From positions 288,417 through 352,416 of the forward strand of contig DEFD01000028.1 in NCBI GenBank assembly GCA_002350615.1: DNA of 64,000 nucleotides, given 5' to 3'. Positions 16,337 to 25,004 of this stretch are shown piece after piece (positions within the stretch are counted from its first letter, which is position 1; every line of letters begins with the position of its first letter). The DNA is from Bacteroidales bacterium UBA2861 (GTDB lineage: Bacteria > Bacteroidota > Bacteroidia > Bacteroidales > UBA932). Under the pieces are notes generated by a model. The model had not been told where the DNA came from. It worked only from the letters and a program-made list of their open reading frames with translations, and did not search any database. Position numbers and translations under genes: made by a program.

Positions 16337-17980
16337 ATGGACAGAAGAGACTTCGTCAAGACAAGCGGATGGTCGGTACTCGGCCTCGCGGCAGCAGGCA
16401 GCCTTCTCGGCTGCGGTTCGCAGGACAGCAAAAGGATTCCCGCCGAAGCTCGCGAGCGCTTCGCAAAGATGCGCGACATTCGCATCTGGTGGGGTGACGT
16501 ACACAATCACTGCAATGTAACCTACGGGCACGGCGACCTCGTGGACGCCCTGGCGGCTGCGCGGGAGCAACTCGATTTCTGCTCCGTCACGCCCCACGCC
16601 ATGTGGCCGGACATGCCCCACTATGACGACCCGGGAATGGAATGGGTGATGAACTATCACCGCGAGGCCTTCGCCCGTCTGCGCCGCGGCGGCTTCGAAA
16701 AATACGTGCAGATGATGCGCGAATGGAACGACCCGGAGCGCTTCCTTACCTTTATCTCCTATGAATGCCATTCCATGGAACACGGGGATCACGTGGCCCT
16801 GTGCAGGGATTACGACACCCCGCTCGTGGAATGCGAAAGCGTGCCGGACCTCAAGGAAAAACTCCGCGGGCGCAGGGTATATGTCACTCCCCACCACATG
16901 GGCTATATCACCGGATTCCGCGGTTACAACTGGGCTGCTTTCAAGGACGGTGACGAGATGACTCCTTTCGTGGAGATGTTCTCCCGTCACGGCCTTGCTG
17001 AGACCGATATGGGCGACTACGACTATCTGCACGACATGGGCCCGAGGGCATACGAGGGCTCCGTGCAGTACGGCCTGGAGCAGGGCCATAAGTTCGGCCT
17101 GATGTGCTCCACAGACCAGCACGCGGGCTATCCCGGCAGTTACGGTGACGGCCGCATCGGCGTGTTCGCGCCGGAACTGGACAAAGACAGTCTCTGGGAG
17201 GCGATGGGAAAACGTCACGTGATGGGCGTCACCGGCGACAAGATCAAGATAGATTTCGGTATAAACGGTGTCTGCGGCGGAGATGTCGTGAAAGCGCCCG
17301 GCAAGAGACGGATATTCGTGAATGTCGAGGCCCAGAACTATATCGACTACGTGGACGTGGTGAAGAATACCGGCGTCATCAGCCGCCTGGACGGTCCCTT
17401 CGTGGCCGAAATGCCCCAGGGCGATACCGTGCGTGCGAAGGTGAAGATAGACTTCGGCTGGAACCGAGAGACGGAATATGTGCACTGGCTTGGCGACGTG
17501 GTCCTCTCCGAAGGGCGCATCCGCGACCTGCAGACCTGCTTCCGCGGAGCGGCGTTCACATCCCCCCAGCCCGGTGAAACAGCATTCAAGACGAGGGTGA
17601 ACAAAGTACTCTCGAAAGACGAAAGGAACGTGCGTCTGGAGATGTACTCAAGCAAGAACCCCAACACCATGACTCCTGCAACGCAGGGCATACTCCTGGA
17701 TGTGGAAATGCCCCTGGATGCCACCATTACCACGAATTTCAACGGAAAAAGCTTCAGCCACAGCCTGCGGGAACTTCTTCAGGGCAGCCGCGCGCACTTT
17801 ATGCGCGGATGGCTCAGCGAGGCCATACGTTTCAACCGCGCCGCACCGGAGAGCGCATTCCTGGCGGGAGCCTTCTTCACGGACGACAAGCCCGAGCGTG
17901 ATACGGACTACTATTATGTCCGTGTGCGCCAGCGCGACGGCCAGTGGGCCTGGAGTTCTCCTATCTGGGTGGAACGCTAA
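16337..17980 (+). CDS. PHP-fold DUF3604 metallohydrolase with a Tat-type lipoprotein signal
   Basis: The 547-residue product starts DRRDFVKTSGW, a twin-arginine motif, followed by a hydrophobic stretch and LLGC (Cys26), so it looks like a Tat-exported lipoprotein. The body matches DUF3604/CehA-like PHP proteins. Metal-ligand candidates are His56 and His58 (GDVHNH), His87 (SVTPHAM), then YECHSMEHGDH, VTPHHMGY and STDQHAGYPG. The C-terminal third is a beta-rich domain containing YYYVRVRQRDGQWAWSSPIW. The reaction is unknown; members are predicted metal-dependent hydrolases. As the last gene of the heparan sulfate operon, 5 bp after the sulfatase stop, it may act on a heparan-derived substrate. 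It converges on the next gene with a 4-bp stop overlap. Confidence 0.85.
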   Translation: MDRRDFVKTSGWSVLGLAAAGSLLGCGSQDSKRIPAEARERFAKMRDIRIWWGDVHNHCNVTYGHGDLVDALAAAREQLDFCSVTPHAMWPDMPHYDDPGMEWVMNYHREAFARLRRGGFEKYVQMMREWNDPERFLTFISYECHSMEHGDHVALCRDYDTPLVECESVPDLKEKLRGRRVYVTPHHMGYITGFRGYNWAAFKDGDEMTPFVEMFSRHGLAETDMGDYDYLHDMGPRAYEGSVQYGLEQGHKFGLMCSTDQHAGYPGSYGDGRIGVFAPELDKDSLWEAMGKRHVMGVTGDKIKIDFGINGVCGGDVVKAPGKRRIFVNVEAQNYIDYVDVVKNTGVISRLDGPFVAEMPQGDTVRAKVKIDFGWNRETEYVHWLGDVVLSEGRIRDLQTCFRGAAFTSPQPGETAFKTRVNKVLSKDERNVRLEMYSSKNPNTMTPATQGILLDVEMPLDATITTNFNGKSFSHSLRELLQGSRAHFMRGWLSEAIRFNRAAPESAFLAGAFFTDDKPERDTDYYYVRVRQRDGQWAWSSPIWVER

Positions 17981-19464
17981 AGATTGTGAGGGCCGGGAGC
18001 GTCCGAAGGATTGCAGAAATTCCAGAGATTGTATCCGTCTATATGTGACGGATATCCCGGTGCGTGATTCCGGTACTTCGAATCCACTTTCAGTTCGAGT
18101 TTGCGGTAATCATCGCCGCTTGCGGCAAGATAATCCTCCAGAATGGAGCGGCATCTTTGCAGCAGTTCCGCAGAAGCGGGATCGCCAGCCAGGTTGTGTT
18201 TTTCTCCCAGATCCGCGTTCAGGTCGTAGAGTTCTTCTCCGTTGCCTTCGAGATAGTGGGTATATTTGAAGCCCTCTTCCAGGCGGATCATCCTTCCGGG
18301 GGATACTATCCTGTCATACTCGGAATGCCACTGGGACACCACGAAGGCATGATTTTCCTTCTGCCTGCGCCCGAGAATAGAGGGGGCCTGGCTGATTCCT
18401 TTCATCGAGGCTGGAACTTCTATACCGGCAAGGCCGCAAAGCGTGGGAACAAAATCCGTGGATGTCTGAACCAGCTGTCCGAGATGCCTTCCCCGGCCCT
18501 GGATACCGGGTCCGCATACGATTAGAGGCACTTTCACAGACTCCTCATGAAAATCAGTGAGCTTGGTCACCATACGGTGAGAGGCCATTGCATCGCCGTG
18601 GTCGGCCAGCAGCACAACAATTGTATTCTTCCCTGCCGGCGTAGATTCAAGAGCATTCAGCACACTGCGGATCTGGGCACATACAATCTCCACGTATCGC
18701 ATATAAGCGGCAATGTACTGACGATAGTTTTCCGGACTCCAGTGCGCCGCCTGTTCGAGACGCCTGTGATTGCAGCAGAGATACTGTATGGGTATCGGCA
18801 GTGCAGACCAGTCTTCTACCTCAAAATTGTCCGGCAAAGGCGGCAGACCGGCGGTATCTGCCACCGCGTGTGGCCCGGAAGCGAAACCTACATAGCCGCA
18901 GATATTGTGGGGATTCTGGAAATCAACCATGCAGATGAAGGGTTCTGTGCCGGGAGAAGAAAGGAATTCCACCGCATCCGCGCAAGTTCCCACATCTTTG
19001 AAACTGTCCGGATTCAGGGGAACCAGCGGATCCTGATATTTCGTCTGTACGGGTTCTTTGTGTGTAAAGCCCCTCAGCGCTCCACAATCGTGGCGTTTGC
19101 CAAAATGCACCGCATTATAACCGGCAGCCGAAAAAACAGTTCCGAGAGTTGGCAGTTGCGGGTCCAGATCTGCATTCATCCATTTGCCCGAATTGCTGCG
19201 AACTCCCGTCTGGTGTGGCAGAAGACCCGTAAGCAGGGCTGTCCTGGACGGCTGGCTGAGAGGGCAGGCGGTGTATGCATTATCGAAAACTACACCGTTG
19301 CGGGCAAGGGAGTCCATCACTTCCGAATACCCTTCCAGACCGCCGTATTCGCCGATTGCGCGCGTTGCCAGCTGGTCGCACTGGATTATCAGGAAGTTCG
19401 GCCGGTCCTTGCCGCAGGCAGCAAGGGCTCCGGCTCCCATCAGAAGGAAAGGGAGTTTTCTCAT
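17977..19464 (-). CDS. Second serine-type sulfatase (lipoprotein)
   Basis: This 495-residue S1-family sulfatase has a lipoprotein signal (ALAAC, Cys17) and NFLIIQCDQLATRAIGEYGG. The active-site motif SQPSRTALLTG places the formylglycine-forming Ser at residue 70. Later motifs include GKRHDCGAL and VVLLADHGDAMASHRM. Its leader (MRKLPFLLMG) resembles that of the first sulfatase (MRKIPFMLMG), although the bodies differ. The linkage it acts on (2-O, 3-O or N) cannot be read from the sequence. It overlaps the upstream PL12 stop by 4 bp, so the two are translationally coupled. It ends tail-to-tail with the DUF3604 gene with no room for a terminator. Confidence 0.9.
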   Translation of the reverse strand: MRKLPFLLMGAGALAACGKDRPNFLIIQCDQLATRAIGEYGGLEGYSEVMDSLARNGVVFDNAYTACPLSQPSRTALLTGLLPHQTGVRSNSGKWMNADLDPQLPTLGTVFSAAGYNAVHFGKRHDCGALRGFTHKEPVQTKYQDPLVPLNPDSFKDVGTCADAVEFLSSPGTEPFICMVDFQNPHNICGYVGFASGPHAVADTAGLPPLPDNFEVEDWSALPIPIQYLCCNHRRLEQAAHWSPENYRQYIAAYMRYVEIVCAQIRSVLNALESTPAGKNTIVVLLADHGDAMASHRMVTKLTDFHEESVKVPLIVCGPGIQGRGRHLGQLVQTSTDFVPTLCGLAGIEVPASMKGISQAPSILGRRQKENHAFVVSQWHSEYDRIVSPGRMIRLEEGFKYTHYLEGNGEELYDLNADLGEKHNLAGDPASAELLQRCRSILEDYLAASGDDYRKLELKVDSKYRNHAPGYPSHIDGYNLWNFCNPSDAPGPHNL

Positions 19465-21578
19465 AAGGCTATGGAATATGCTGTTCCGTTAACATTCAGA
19501 TTGACGGCGTTTGCGGAAAAACTCGCGCTGATATCGGCCGATGAAAACCCGGACGCGGCCCCAAGAGGGCAGATGACCGTTACGAAGCGCAGGGGCGAGT
19601 CCGCAGACTTGGGTGATGACACCCTGTAGAAGCGGCGCTGAATCTTCTGACCGATTGCATCCGAATACCAGGACTCTCCGTTGCTGCCCGCAAAACCATC
19701 GGCGCTTTGCGTAAAAGTCTTGAAAACCATATTGTTGCCATCGGAGAATACAGTATGTGCACCGTATGCTCCGTTGCCGTAATCATCTATCGCCACGTCG
19801 CCTACACCGTCACATAGGTGAAAACTCAGTTCCACCGAAGGAATCGCGCTGCCGCCGATGCCCTCGTCCAGGATTACGAAGAACTTTCGCTTCACGAAAT
19901 GCACCTGCCGCCTGTGGCTGAGGTTGGAATAGGAATCGTTCGCCACTATGAAAATGTCCGTGCCGTCATCCAGATGGTTCTCGCTCACCAAACGCCCGCG
20001 GGCATTTTCATCCGGGATGTTGGCAAGTCCCACGGTGAGGGTATTATGCATCTTCGTGGCCTGGAAGTCGGCACGCTGGGCATTGTCGCCCGCATCACCA
20101 CCGTAGGAATAGGAGCCGGCATCCGGGGTGAAACGCCTGCCGTTCCTGTAGAGGCCGAAAGTGCCGTTGTCCGGCTGGCAGTGCCACCACCCCCTGGCGT
20201 TGTCGTTGTTCTTCAGCACAAGCATCATCGCCTGTTTCTCCCATCCGTCCCTCAAGACATAATATCCCGAAACCGGGTAGGATGCACTCAGATGCTCCGG
20301 GGCGCTGCCCTGCCCCCGTTCCGTGGCGAACCACTTCAGCCCGGGCTCGTCCGGGAACATTTCCGCCCAGTATCCGAAGTTGCGCTTCAGCACCGACTTG
20401 CTCCAGCTTACGCTGCGGGTATCATTGAAGTTGTCCATCGAATAATTGGTATACATTATGTCGCGGACGAAGGCGGCGGCGGAGCGGAGGTAGTTTGTAT
20501 AATCCGCGGGCAGACGGTCCAGAAGACCGTTCTGCTTAGCCAGCTGGTGGATCTCATAGAAATTGTTGAGCACGGTTATGTGATAGCTGGGATCCATTTC
20601 TACCTGCACCCCGTCGCTGCGGAACTGAAGTTTCACCTGCGTCGCCACGTTTTCGAGACCTTCTTCCAACCAGATCGACGCGTTCTTGAACTCCGGCATA
20701 AGCACGGCAGCAGTGAACACGGCCTGAACTTCGAACAAACGGTGGTTGCTGCTCTCGGTAGCATAAGGATTGCATCGGATGCTTTCAACCGTGTTGGCGA
20801 ATTCCACAAGGTAGAGGGCAAGCCAGTCAGTGGTGAAATGGTCGCTGCGCACACAGTACTGCAGGATATTGATCTGCGACATCACGCGGTCCGAAGCCTG
20901 AAGGTCCGTCCACTGATCCCTGAATTCCCTGGAACTGAGTTTGTGGGCTCCCGGGAAAGGAAAGGCCTTGAGCCAGGAGGAATAAATGTCGATTATATAA
21001 TCTACATACCTGTCATCGCCTGTCACCCTGTAGGCCTTGGCCTGGTTTTCCATCCAGTGATGGCGGTGGCGCTGGATAGCGAACTGCTTTTCCGTGATTC
21101 CTCCAGGATTCTTGTTCCAGTCCAGATCGCCTTTCGCATCTGCAAAGGACCAGTAGAGCGGCAGCCCGGTGGAAGGATCAGTTCCCTCAGCATAATTTTT
21201 TATGTAGAGCCTGTAACCCCTTTCCCTGCATGCCTGGTCCGCAATATTCTTTTCTCCTGCGCTTAAACTGGGATTGACAAGATTGACCTTCGGATTCAGA
21301 ACATTGTTCCGGCTTCGGTAATACTCCCGAAGCGCGTTCAGGGCCTGCCCGTCCTTGCCCTCCGAATGAAGGCGTTTTACCGTCTCCAACCCTGGATAAT
21401 CAAGATTGATTACCTCGAAAACAAGTGCGGTATAATCGCTCTGCTGCACAGGATCGTCGTCATCGCCTCCGCTGATCGGCAGGTCGATGTCTCCGGTCCC
21501 CGGACTGTCGTGTTTCTCCCCTTTGATGCAGGCAAAGAGCAAAAGAGAGCAGAGTATTATGAGAGGAATTCTCTTCAT
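19461..21578 (-). CDS. Second heparinase III-like lyase (PL12), lipoprotein
   Basis: This 705-residue PL12 lyase is a lipoprotein (LLLFAC, Cys17). HepIII-like catalytic residues are Asn278 (SSNHRLFEVQ), Tyr332 (DPSYHIT) and His466 (WWHCQPDNGTFGLY). The NHRLF motif is the canonical form, unlike the paralogue at 5525-7663, so this copy is the more typical heparan sulfate lyase. Shared segments such as NFNDTRS, SYPVSGYY and LRDGW show that the two are related. It is the first gene of a two-gene minus-strand operon with a sulfatase and is divergent from the regulator at 21676. A TACTTTTG element (21585-21592) precedes its ATG by six bases. Confidence 0.92.
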   Translation of the reverse strand: MKRIPLIILCSLLLFACIKGEKHDSPGTGDIDLPISGGDDDDPVQQSDYTALVFEVINLDYPGLETVKRLHSEGKDGQALNALREYYRSRNNVLNPKVNLVNPSLSAGEKNIADQACRERGYRLYIKNYAEGTDPSTGLPLYWSFADAKGDLDWNKNPGGITEKQFAIQRHRHHWMENQAKAYRVTGDDRYVDYIIDIYSSWLKAFPFPGAHKLSSREFRDQWTDLQASDRVMSQINILQYCVRSDHFTTDWLALYLVEFANTVESIRCNPYATESSNHRLFEVQAVFTAAVLMPEFKNASIWLEEGLENVATQVKLQFRSDGVQVEMDPSYHITVLNNFYEIHQLAKQNGLLDRLPADYTNYLRSAAAFVRDIMYTNYSMDNFNDTRSVSWSKSVLKRNFGYWAEMFPDEPGLKWFATERGQGSAPEHLSASYPVSGYYVLRDGWEKQAMMLVLKNNDNARGWWHCQPDNGTFGLYRNGRRFTPDAGSYSYGGDAGDNAQRADFQATKMHNTLTVGLANIPDENARGRLVSENHLDDGTDIFIVANDSYSNLSHRRQVHFVKRKFFVILDEGIGGSAIPSVELSFHLCDGVGDVAIDDYGNGAYGAHTVFSDGNNMVFKTFTQSADGFAGSNGESWYSDAIGQKIQRRFYRVSSPKSADSPLRFVTVICPLGAASGFSSADISASFSANAVNLNVNGTAYSIAL

Positions 21579-21584
21579 TATTTA

Positions 21585-21592
21585 CAAAAGTA
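21585..21592 (-). promoter_or_regulatory. TACTTTTG element for the PL12-sulfatase operon
   Basis: The minus strand reads TACTTTTG, then six bases (taaata), then the ATG at 21578, which is another very short leader. No -33 TTTG is visible, consistent with activator dependence. Confidence 0.5.
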
Positions 21593-21647
21593 TAAATCAA
21601 ATTCAATATTCCGCTATAAAGAAGTAGTGTATTATTGCAAATTTGTA

Positions 21648-21655
21648 TAATTTTG
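21648..21655 (+). promoter_or_regulatory. TAATTTTG element for the HTCS-like regulator
   Basis: TAATTTTG matches TAnnTTTG and lies 20 bases before ATG 21676. It is divergent from the PL12-sulfatase promoter; the two -7 elements are about 55 bp apart, leaving room for a shared operator. No good -33 is seen. Confidence 0.45.
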
Positions 21656-21675
21656 ACTGCACAATACTTGCATTT

Positions 21676-24600
21676 ATGGGAATCGGGCTCAGTATAATAT
21701 TGTCTATAAACCTGTTCTTTACCCACTACGGCGCATCTGAAGGGCTTTCCCAGAACACCGTCATGGATATCACGCAGGACAACAGCGGAATAATGTGGTT
21801 CGCCACCCACAACGGGCTGAACAGCTTCGACGGATACGATTTCCGTGCCTACCGGCACGATCCGGATGATTCCACATCCATAGCATCGGACCTGCTGCGC
21901 TGCCTGTACAAAGATCCTGAAGGGAGGATCTGGGCAGGTGGCGACAACGGGCTGTCGCTTTTGCTGCGGGAAAGCGGAACCTTCGTCAACTATCTGAAAG
22001 GCTGTGATATAAGGGATATTGCATCACTGCCCGGCGGGAAACTGTTGCTGTCTTCAAGCGGCATTCTGAAGGTGCTCGACACGGCGGACGGAGATTGCAG
22101 CCCATGGGAACATCCTGCGGCGCCGGACAAGATACTGGCAGAGTCTTTCTGCGAAGACGGCAACACTATATATATAGGTACGCGTAGGCATGGGGCTTTT
22201 TCCTATGACAGGAGCAGCGGGGAACTTACCCATATCGGCGGCATTCCCGCCAGCAGGTCCGTGGAGGCCATATGCCCGAAGGATGACAGGCTCTGGTTCG
22301 GCACGGAAGGGAACGGTCTTTTCGAGCTCGATCTCAGAAGCGGCGAAGTAGCCCGCTACCTTTCCCGGGAAGAAGGCGGTCCGCTGAATTCAAACCGCGT
22401 CAGAGGTATACAGACAGGCGCCGACGGCAAATTGTGGATAGGCAGCGTGGGAGGCCTCAACGTGCTGGACAATGACGGGGTGTTCGAATCCGCCGAGAGC
22501 AATCCTTTCGAACCCGGCTCGCTGTCTCAGAATTCCGTACGCTGCATCTTCCGCGACAACCAGGGTGGAATGTGGCTGGGGACCTGGTACGGAGGTGTGA
22601 ACTATTATCACAGCCTGCTTCCCCGTTTTGTAACCATCTGCAGGAGACCCGGCGGCAATTCCCTCTGCGACAATATAGTAAACTGTCTTTTGGAGGACAG
22701 GCGGGAAAAGGCCATCTGGATAGGCACCAACGGCGGAGGCCTTGAAAGGATGAATCTTGCGGACGGAAGCTTCAGTTGTTTCCACGGAGCAAACGACGTG
22801 AAGGCGATCCTTGCAGACGAAAGCGGCGAAAGGCTTTACGTGGGAGCACATGACGGCGGGCTGTCCATTTTTGACAAGGGCTCCGGAAAATTCGAAAAGG
22901 TGAAGGGTGCGGAGCGGCTCAATGTTTATTCGATAATCAAGGATCCGAAAAAAGACAGGCTCTGGATAGGCAGCCTCAGGGGTTTGTTTTCCTATGAGCC
23001 TGGCAGCGGGAGACTTGCCCCGGCGGAGTGTCCTTTCAGCGCGCAGCTTGCAGAAATCCGCATAAAGCAGCTCCTGGCAGACTCCTACGGCCGGCTTTGG
23101 GCCGGGGGTGAAAGAGGCCTCGTGCTGATGAAGGAAAGCCACGACGGGCTCGAAGTACTGGACCTGCCCGAACTCAGGGATAAAAGAATAGAGTATCTGT
23201 TCGAAAGTTCTTCCAGAACTATCTGGGTTGGTACGAGAGAGGGACTCTGGTTCTTCGGGAGGGACGGCGGCAGCGGGCGTTTCGGCACCCGTCAGGGTCT
23301 TCCCGGCAAAGTTGTCCGCTCCATCGAAGAAGACGCCGGGAAGAGGCTCTGGATTTCGACGGATGCAGGTTTGACCTGCCTGGATCCCAAGGACTTTTCA
23401 CTTAGGAATTATACGGACGACGAAGGCATCGCAGGATGCCAGTTCAACAGCGCTTCTTCCACCCGCCTCGAGAGCGGGGAGATGTGGTTCGGAGGAGTGC
23501 ACGGAATCACGGTATTCAATCCGGAAAATCCAAAAGACAACCCTTTTTCCCCGAGCCCCGTAATCACCGATTTCAAGGTTGAGAACAACGCTGTGAGCAT
23601 CTCCTTCGCCGTGCCGAACTTCGTGTCCCAGGGGCATGATTCCTTCCGTTACAAGCTGGACGGCCTGGACAAGGACTGGACTGTCTCTTCATCGCAAAGA
23701 AGCGCCTCCTGGTCCAGAGTTCCTCCTGGCAAGTATATTTTCAGGCTTGAATCGGCAAACAATGACGGGCTCTGGTGCAAGGGAGCCATTGCCGTCCCCG
23801 TTGAAGTGCCTCCCGCATGGTGGCAGACATTATGGTTCCGCCTGCTTGCGGCGCTCGTTGCCCTTGCCCTCGCCACCCTGCTCATATACGCTACGGCCGC
23901 CTACAGCGAGGCCAGGAACAGGAGGAAAATGGAGAAAAGGCAGATGCAGGATTTCATAGACATATCCAACGAGATCCGCACCCCGCTCACTCTGATTATC
24001 TCTCCCCTGCAGGCCATGCTGAAACGCACCAAAGATGCCTGGATGCGGAATCAGATACGCTATGTGGAGCGCAATTCGGACAAGCTTATGGAACTTGCCG
24101 GCCTCTTGATGAACTATAACAGGGACCGCCTGGAGGCCTTCCACGAAAAGGCTGGACGGGAATATGCCCAGGATGTTCCAGGATTTGGGGAAGAAGAAGG
24201 CGGCGCCGATAAAAAAGGCGTTATCCTGCTTCTGGGAGGCGACCGCGAACTCCTTGAATATATGAGGGACGGACTCTCCGCTTCTTTCAATGTCATCCTC
24301 TCGAAAGATGGAGAAGAAGCGCTTGAATATCTTCGCGAAAACGAAGTCAGCCTGGTCATTTCCGAAGTGGACCTTCCCGGAATGAGCGGCACTGAATTCT
24401 GTTCGAAACTCAAGAACGACACCCATACCGGCCACCTGCCTGTGATCCTGGTATCCGGCAAGGGCTGCTCTTCCAGCCAGACAGATTCGCTGAAAGCGGG
24501 AGCGGACGACTATCTCACCAAACCCTTCTCCGTGGAAGCGTTGAACGCAAAGATCCGCAATATGCTGCGCACGCGCCTGCGCCTGGAAGAAAAAGTTGCC

Positions 24601-24975
24601 GGGCCTGCAGCCATCGATCCTGCCAAGATCACCCTTACCATGGCAGACGAAGTATTCATAAGCAAGGCCAAGAAAATAGTCGAGGAGAATCTTGACAATC
24701 CGGACTTCTCCACGGAGGAGTTTGCTTCCGAAATGGGGATGTCACGCTCCAACCTCCACCTGAAGCTGAAAGGCATAACAGGAAGAAGCGCACTTGCGTT
24801 CATTCACAAAGTGCGCTTCTCCAAAGCCTGCGATCTTATCAGGGACGGTCGCTATTCAATAGCTGAAATCAGCGATATGGTAGGATTCAACACCCCTTCC
24901 TATTTCACGACATGTTTCAAGAGGGAATTCGGCTGCCTGCCTACCGCCTACCTGAAGAATCATCCTAAAGACTGA
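21676..24975 (+). CDS. HTCS-derived regulator with inactive phosphorelay (AraC output)
   Basis: This 1099-residue protein has the layout of a Bacteroidota hybrid two-component regulator. In order there is a signal anchor, about twelve propeller repeats (IWIGTNGGGL, LWIGSLRGL), a Y_Y_Y domain (about 630-700), one membrane helix (about 715-740), a HisKA helix, a receiver domain (about 847-970) and an intact AraC-type HTH (about 1000-1095). The H-box reads ISNEIRTPLTLI, with Asn765 replacing the phospho-His. The HATPase domain is absent, with only about 30 residues between HisKA and receiver. The receiver has Gly854-Gly855 for the acidic pair and Glu897 for the phospho-Asp (VISEVDLPGMSG); the Lys in TKPF remains. 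ATG 21676 gives a good N-terminal anchor. It probably regulates the heparan sulfate locus. Confidence 0.9.
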   Translation: MGIGLSIILSINLFFTHYGASEGLSQNTVMDITQDNSGIMWFATHNGLNSFDGYDFRAYRHDPDDSTSIASDLLRCLYKDPEGRIWAGGDNGLSLLLRESGTFVNYLKGCDIRDIASLPGGKLLLSSSGILKVLDTADGDCSPWEHPAAPDKILAESFCEDGNTIYIGTRRHGAFSYDRSSGELTHIGGIPASRSVEAICPKDDRLWFGTEGNGLFELDLRSGEVARYLSREEGGPLNSNRVRGIQTGADGKLWIGSVGGLNVLDNDGVFESAESNPFEPGSLSQNSVRCIFRDNQGGMWLGTWYGGVNYYHSLLPRFVTICRRPGGNSLCDNIVNCLLEDRREKAIWIGTNGGGLERMNLADGSFSCFHGANDVKAILADESGERLYVGAHDGGLSIFDKGSGKFEKVKGAERLNVYSIIKDPKKDRLWIGSLRGLFSYEPGSGRLAPAECPFSAQLAEIRIKQLLADSYGRLWAGGERGLVLMKESHDGLEVLDLPELRDKRIEYLFESSSRTIWVGTREGLWFFGRDGGSGRFGTRQGLPGKVVRSIEEDAGKRLWISTDAGLTCLDPKDFSLRNYTDDEGIAGCQFNSASSTRLESGEMWFGGVHGITVFNPENPKDNPFSPSPVITDFKVENNAVSISFAVPNFVSQGHDSFRYKLDGLDKDWTVSSSQRSASWSRVPPGKYIFRLESANNDGLWCKGAIAVPVEVPPAWWQTLWFRLLAALVALALATLLIYATAAYSEARNRRKMEKRQMQDFIDISNEIRTPLTLIISPLQAMLKRTKDAWMRNQIRYVERNSDKLMELAGLLMNYNRDRLEAFHEKAGREYAQDVPGFGEEEGGADKKGVILLLGGDRELLEYMRDGLSASFNVILSKDGEEALEYLRENEVSLVISEVDLPGMSGTEFCSKLKNDTHTGHLPVILVSGKGCSSSQTDSLKAGADDYLTKPFSVEALNAKIRNMLRTRLRLEEKVAGPAAIDPAKITLTMADEVFISKAKKIVEENLDNPDFSTEEFASEMGMSRSNLHLKLKGITGRSALAFIHKVRFSKACDLIRDGRYSIAEISDMVGFNTPSYFTTCFKREFGCLPTAYLKNHPKD

Positions 24976-25004
24976 TATCCCGCTTCCAACGGGTCTTGAT
25001 CAAA

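Noticed and set aside
21676..24975. A frameshift or assembly deletion explaining the missing HATPase domain
   Set aside because: The reading frame is continuous, and independent substitutions at the His, acidic pair and Asp sites argue for real degeneration; resequencing would settle it.
24976..25004. Possible bidirectional terminator between the regulator and the outer-membrane gene
   Set aside because: The stem is only CCCG/CGGG with a 7-base loop and no T-run.
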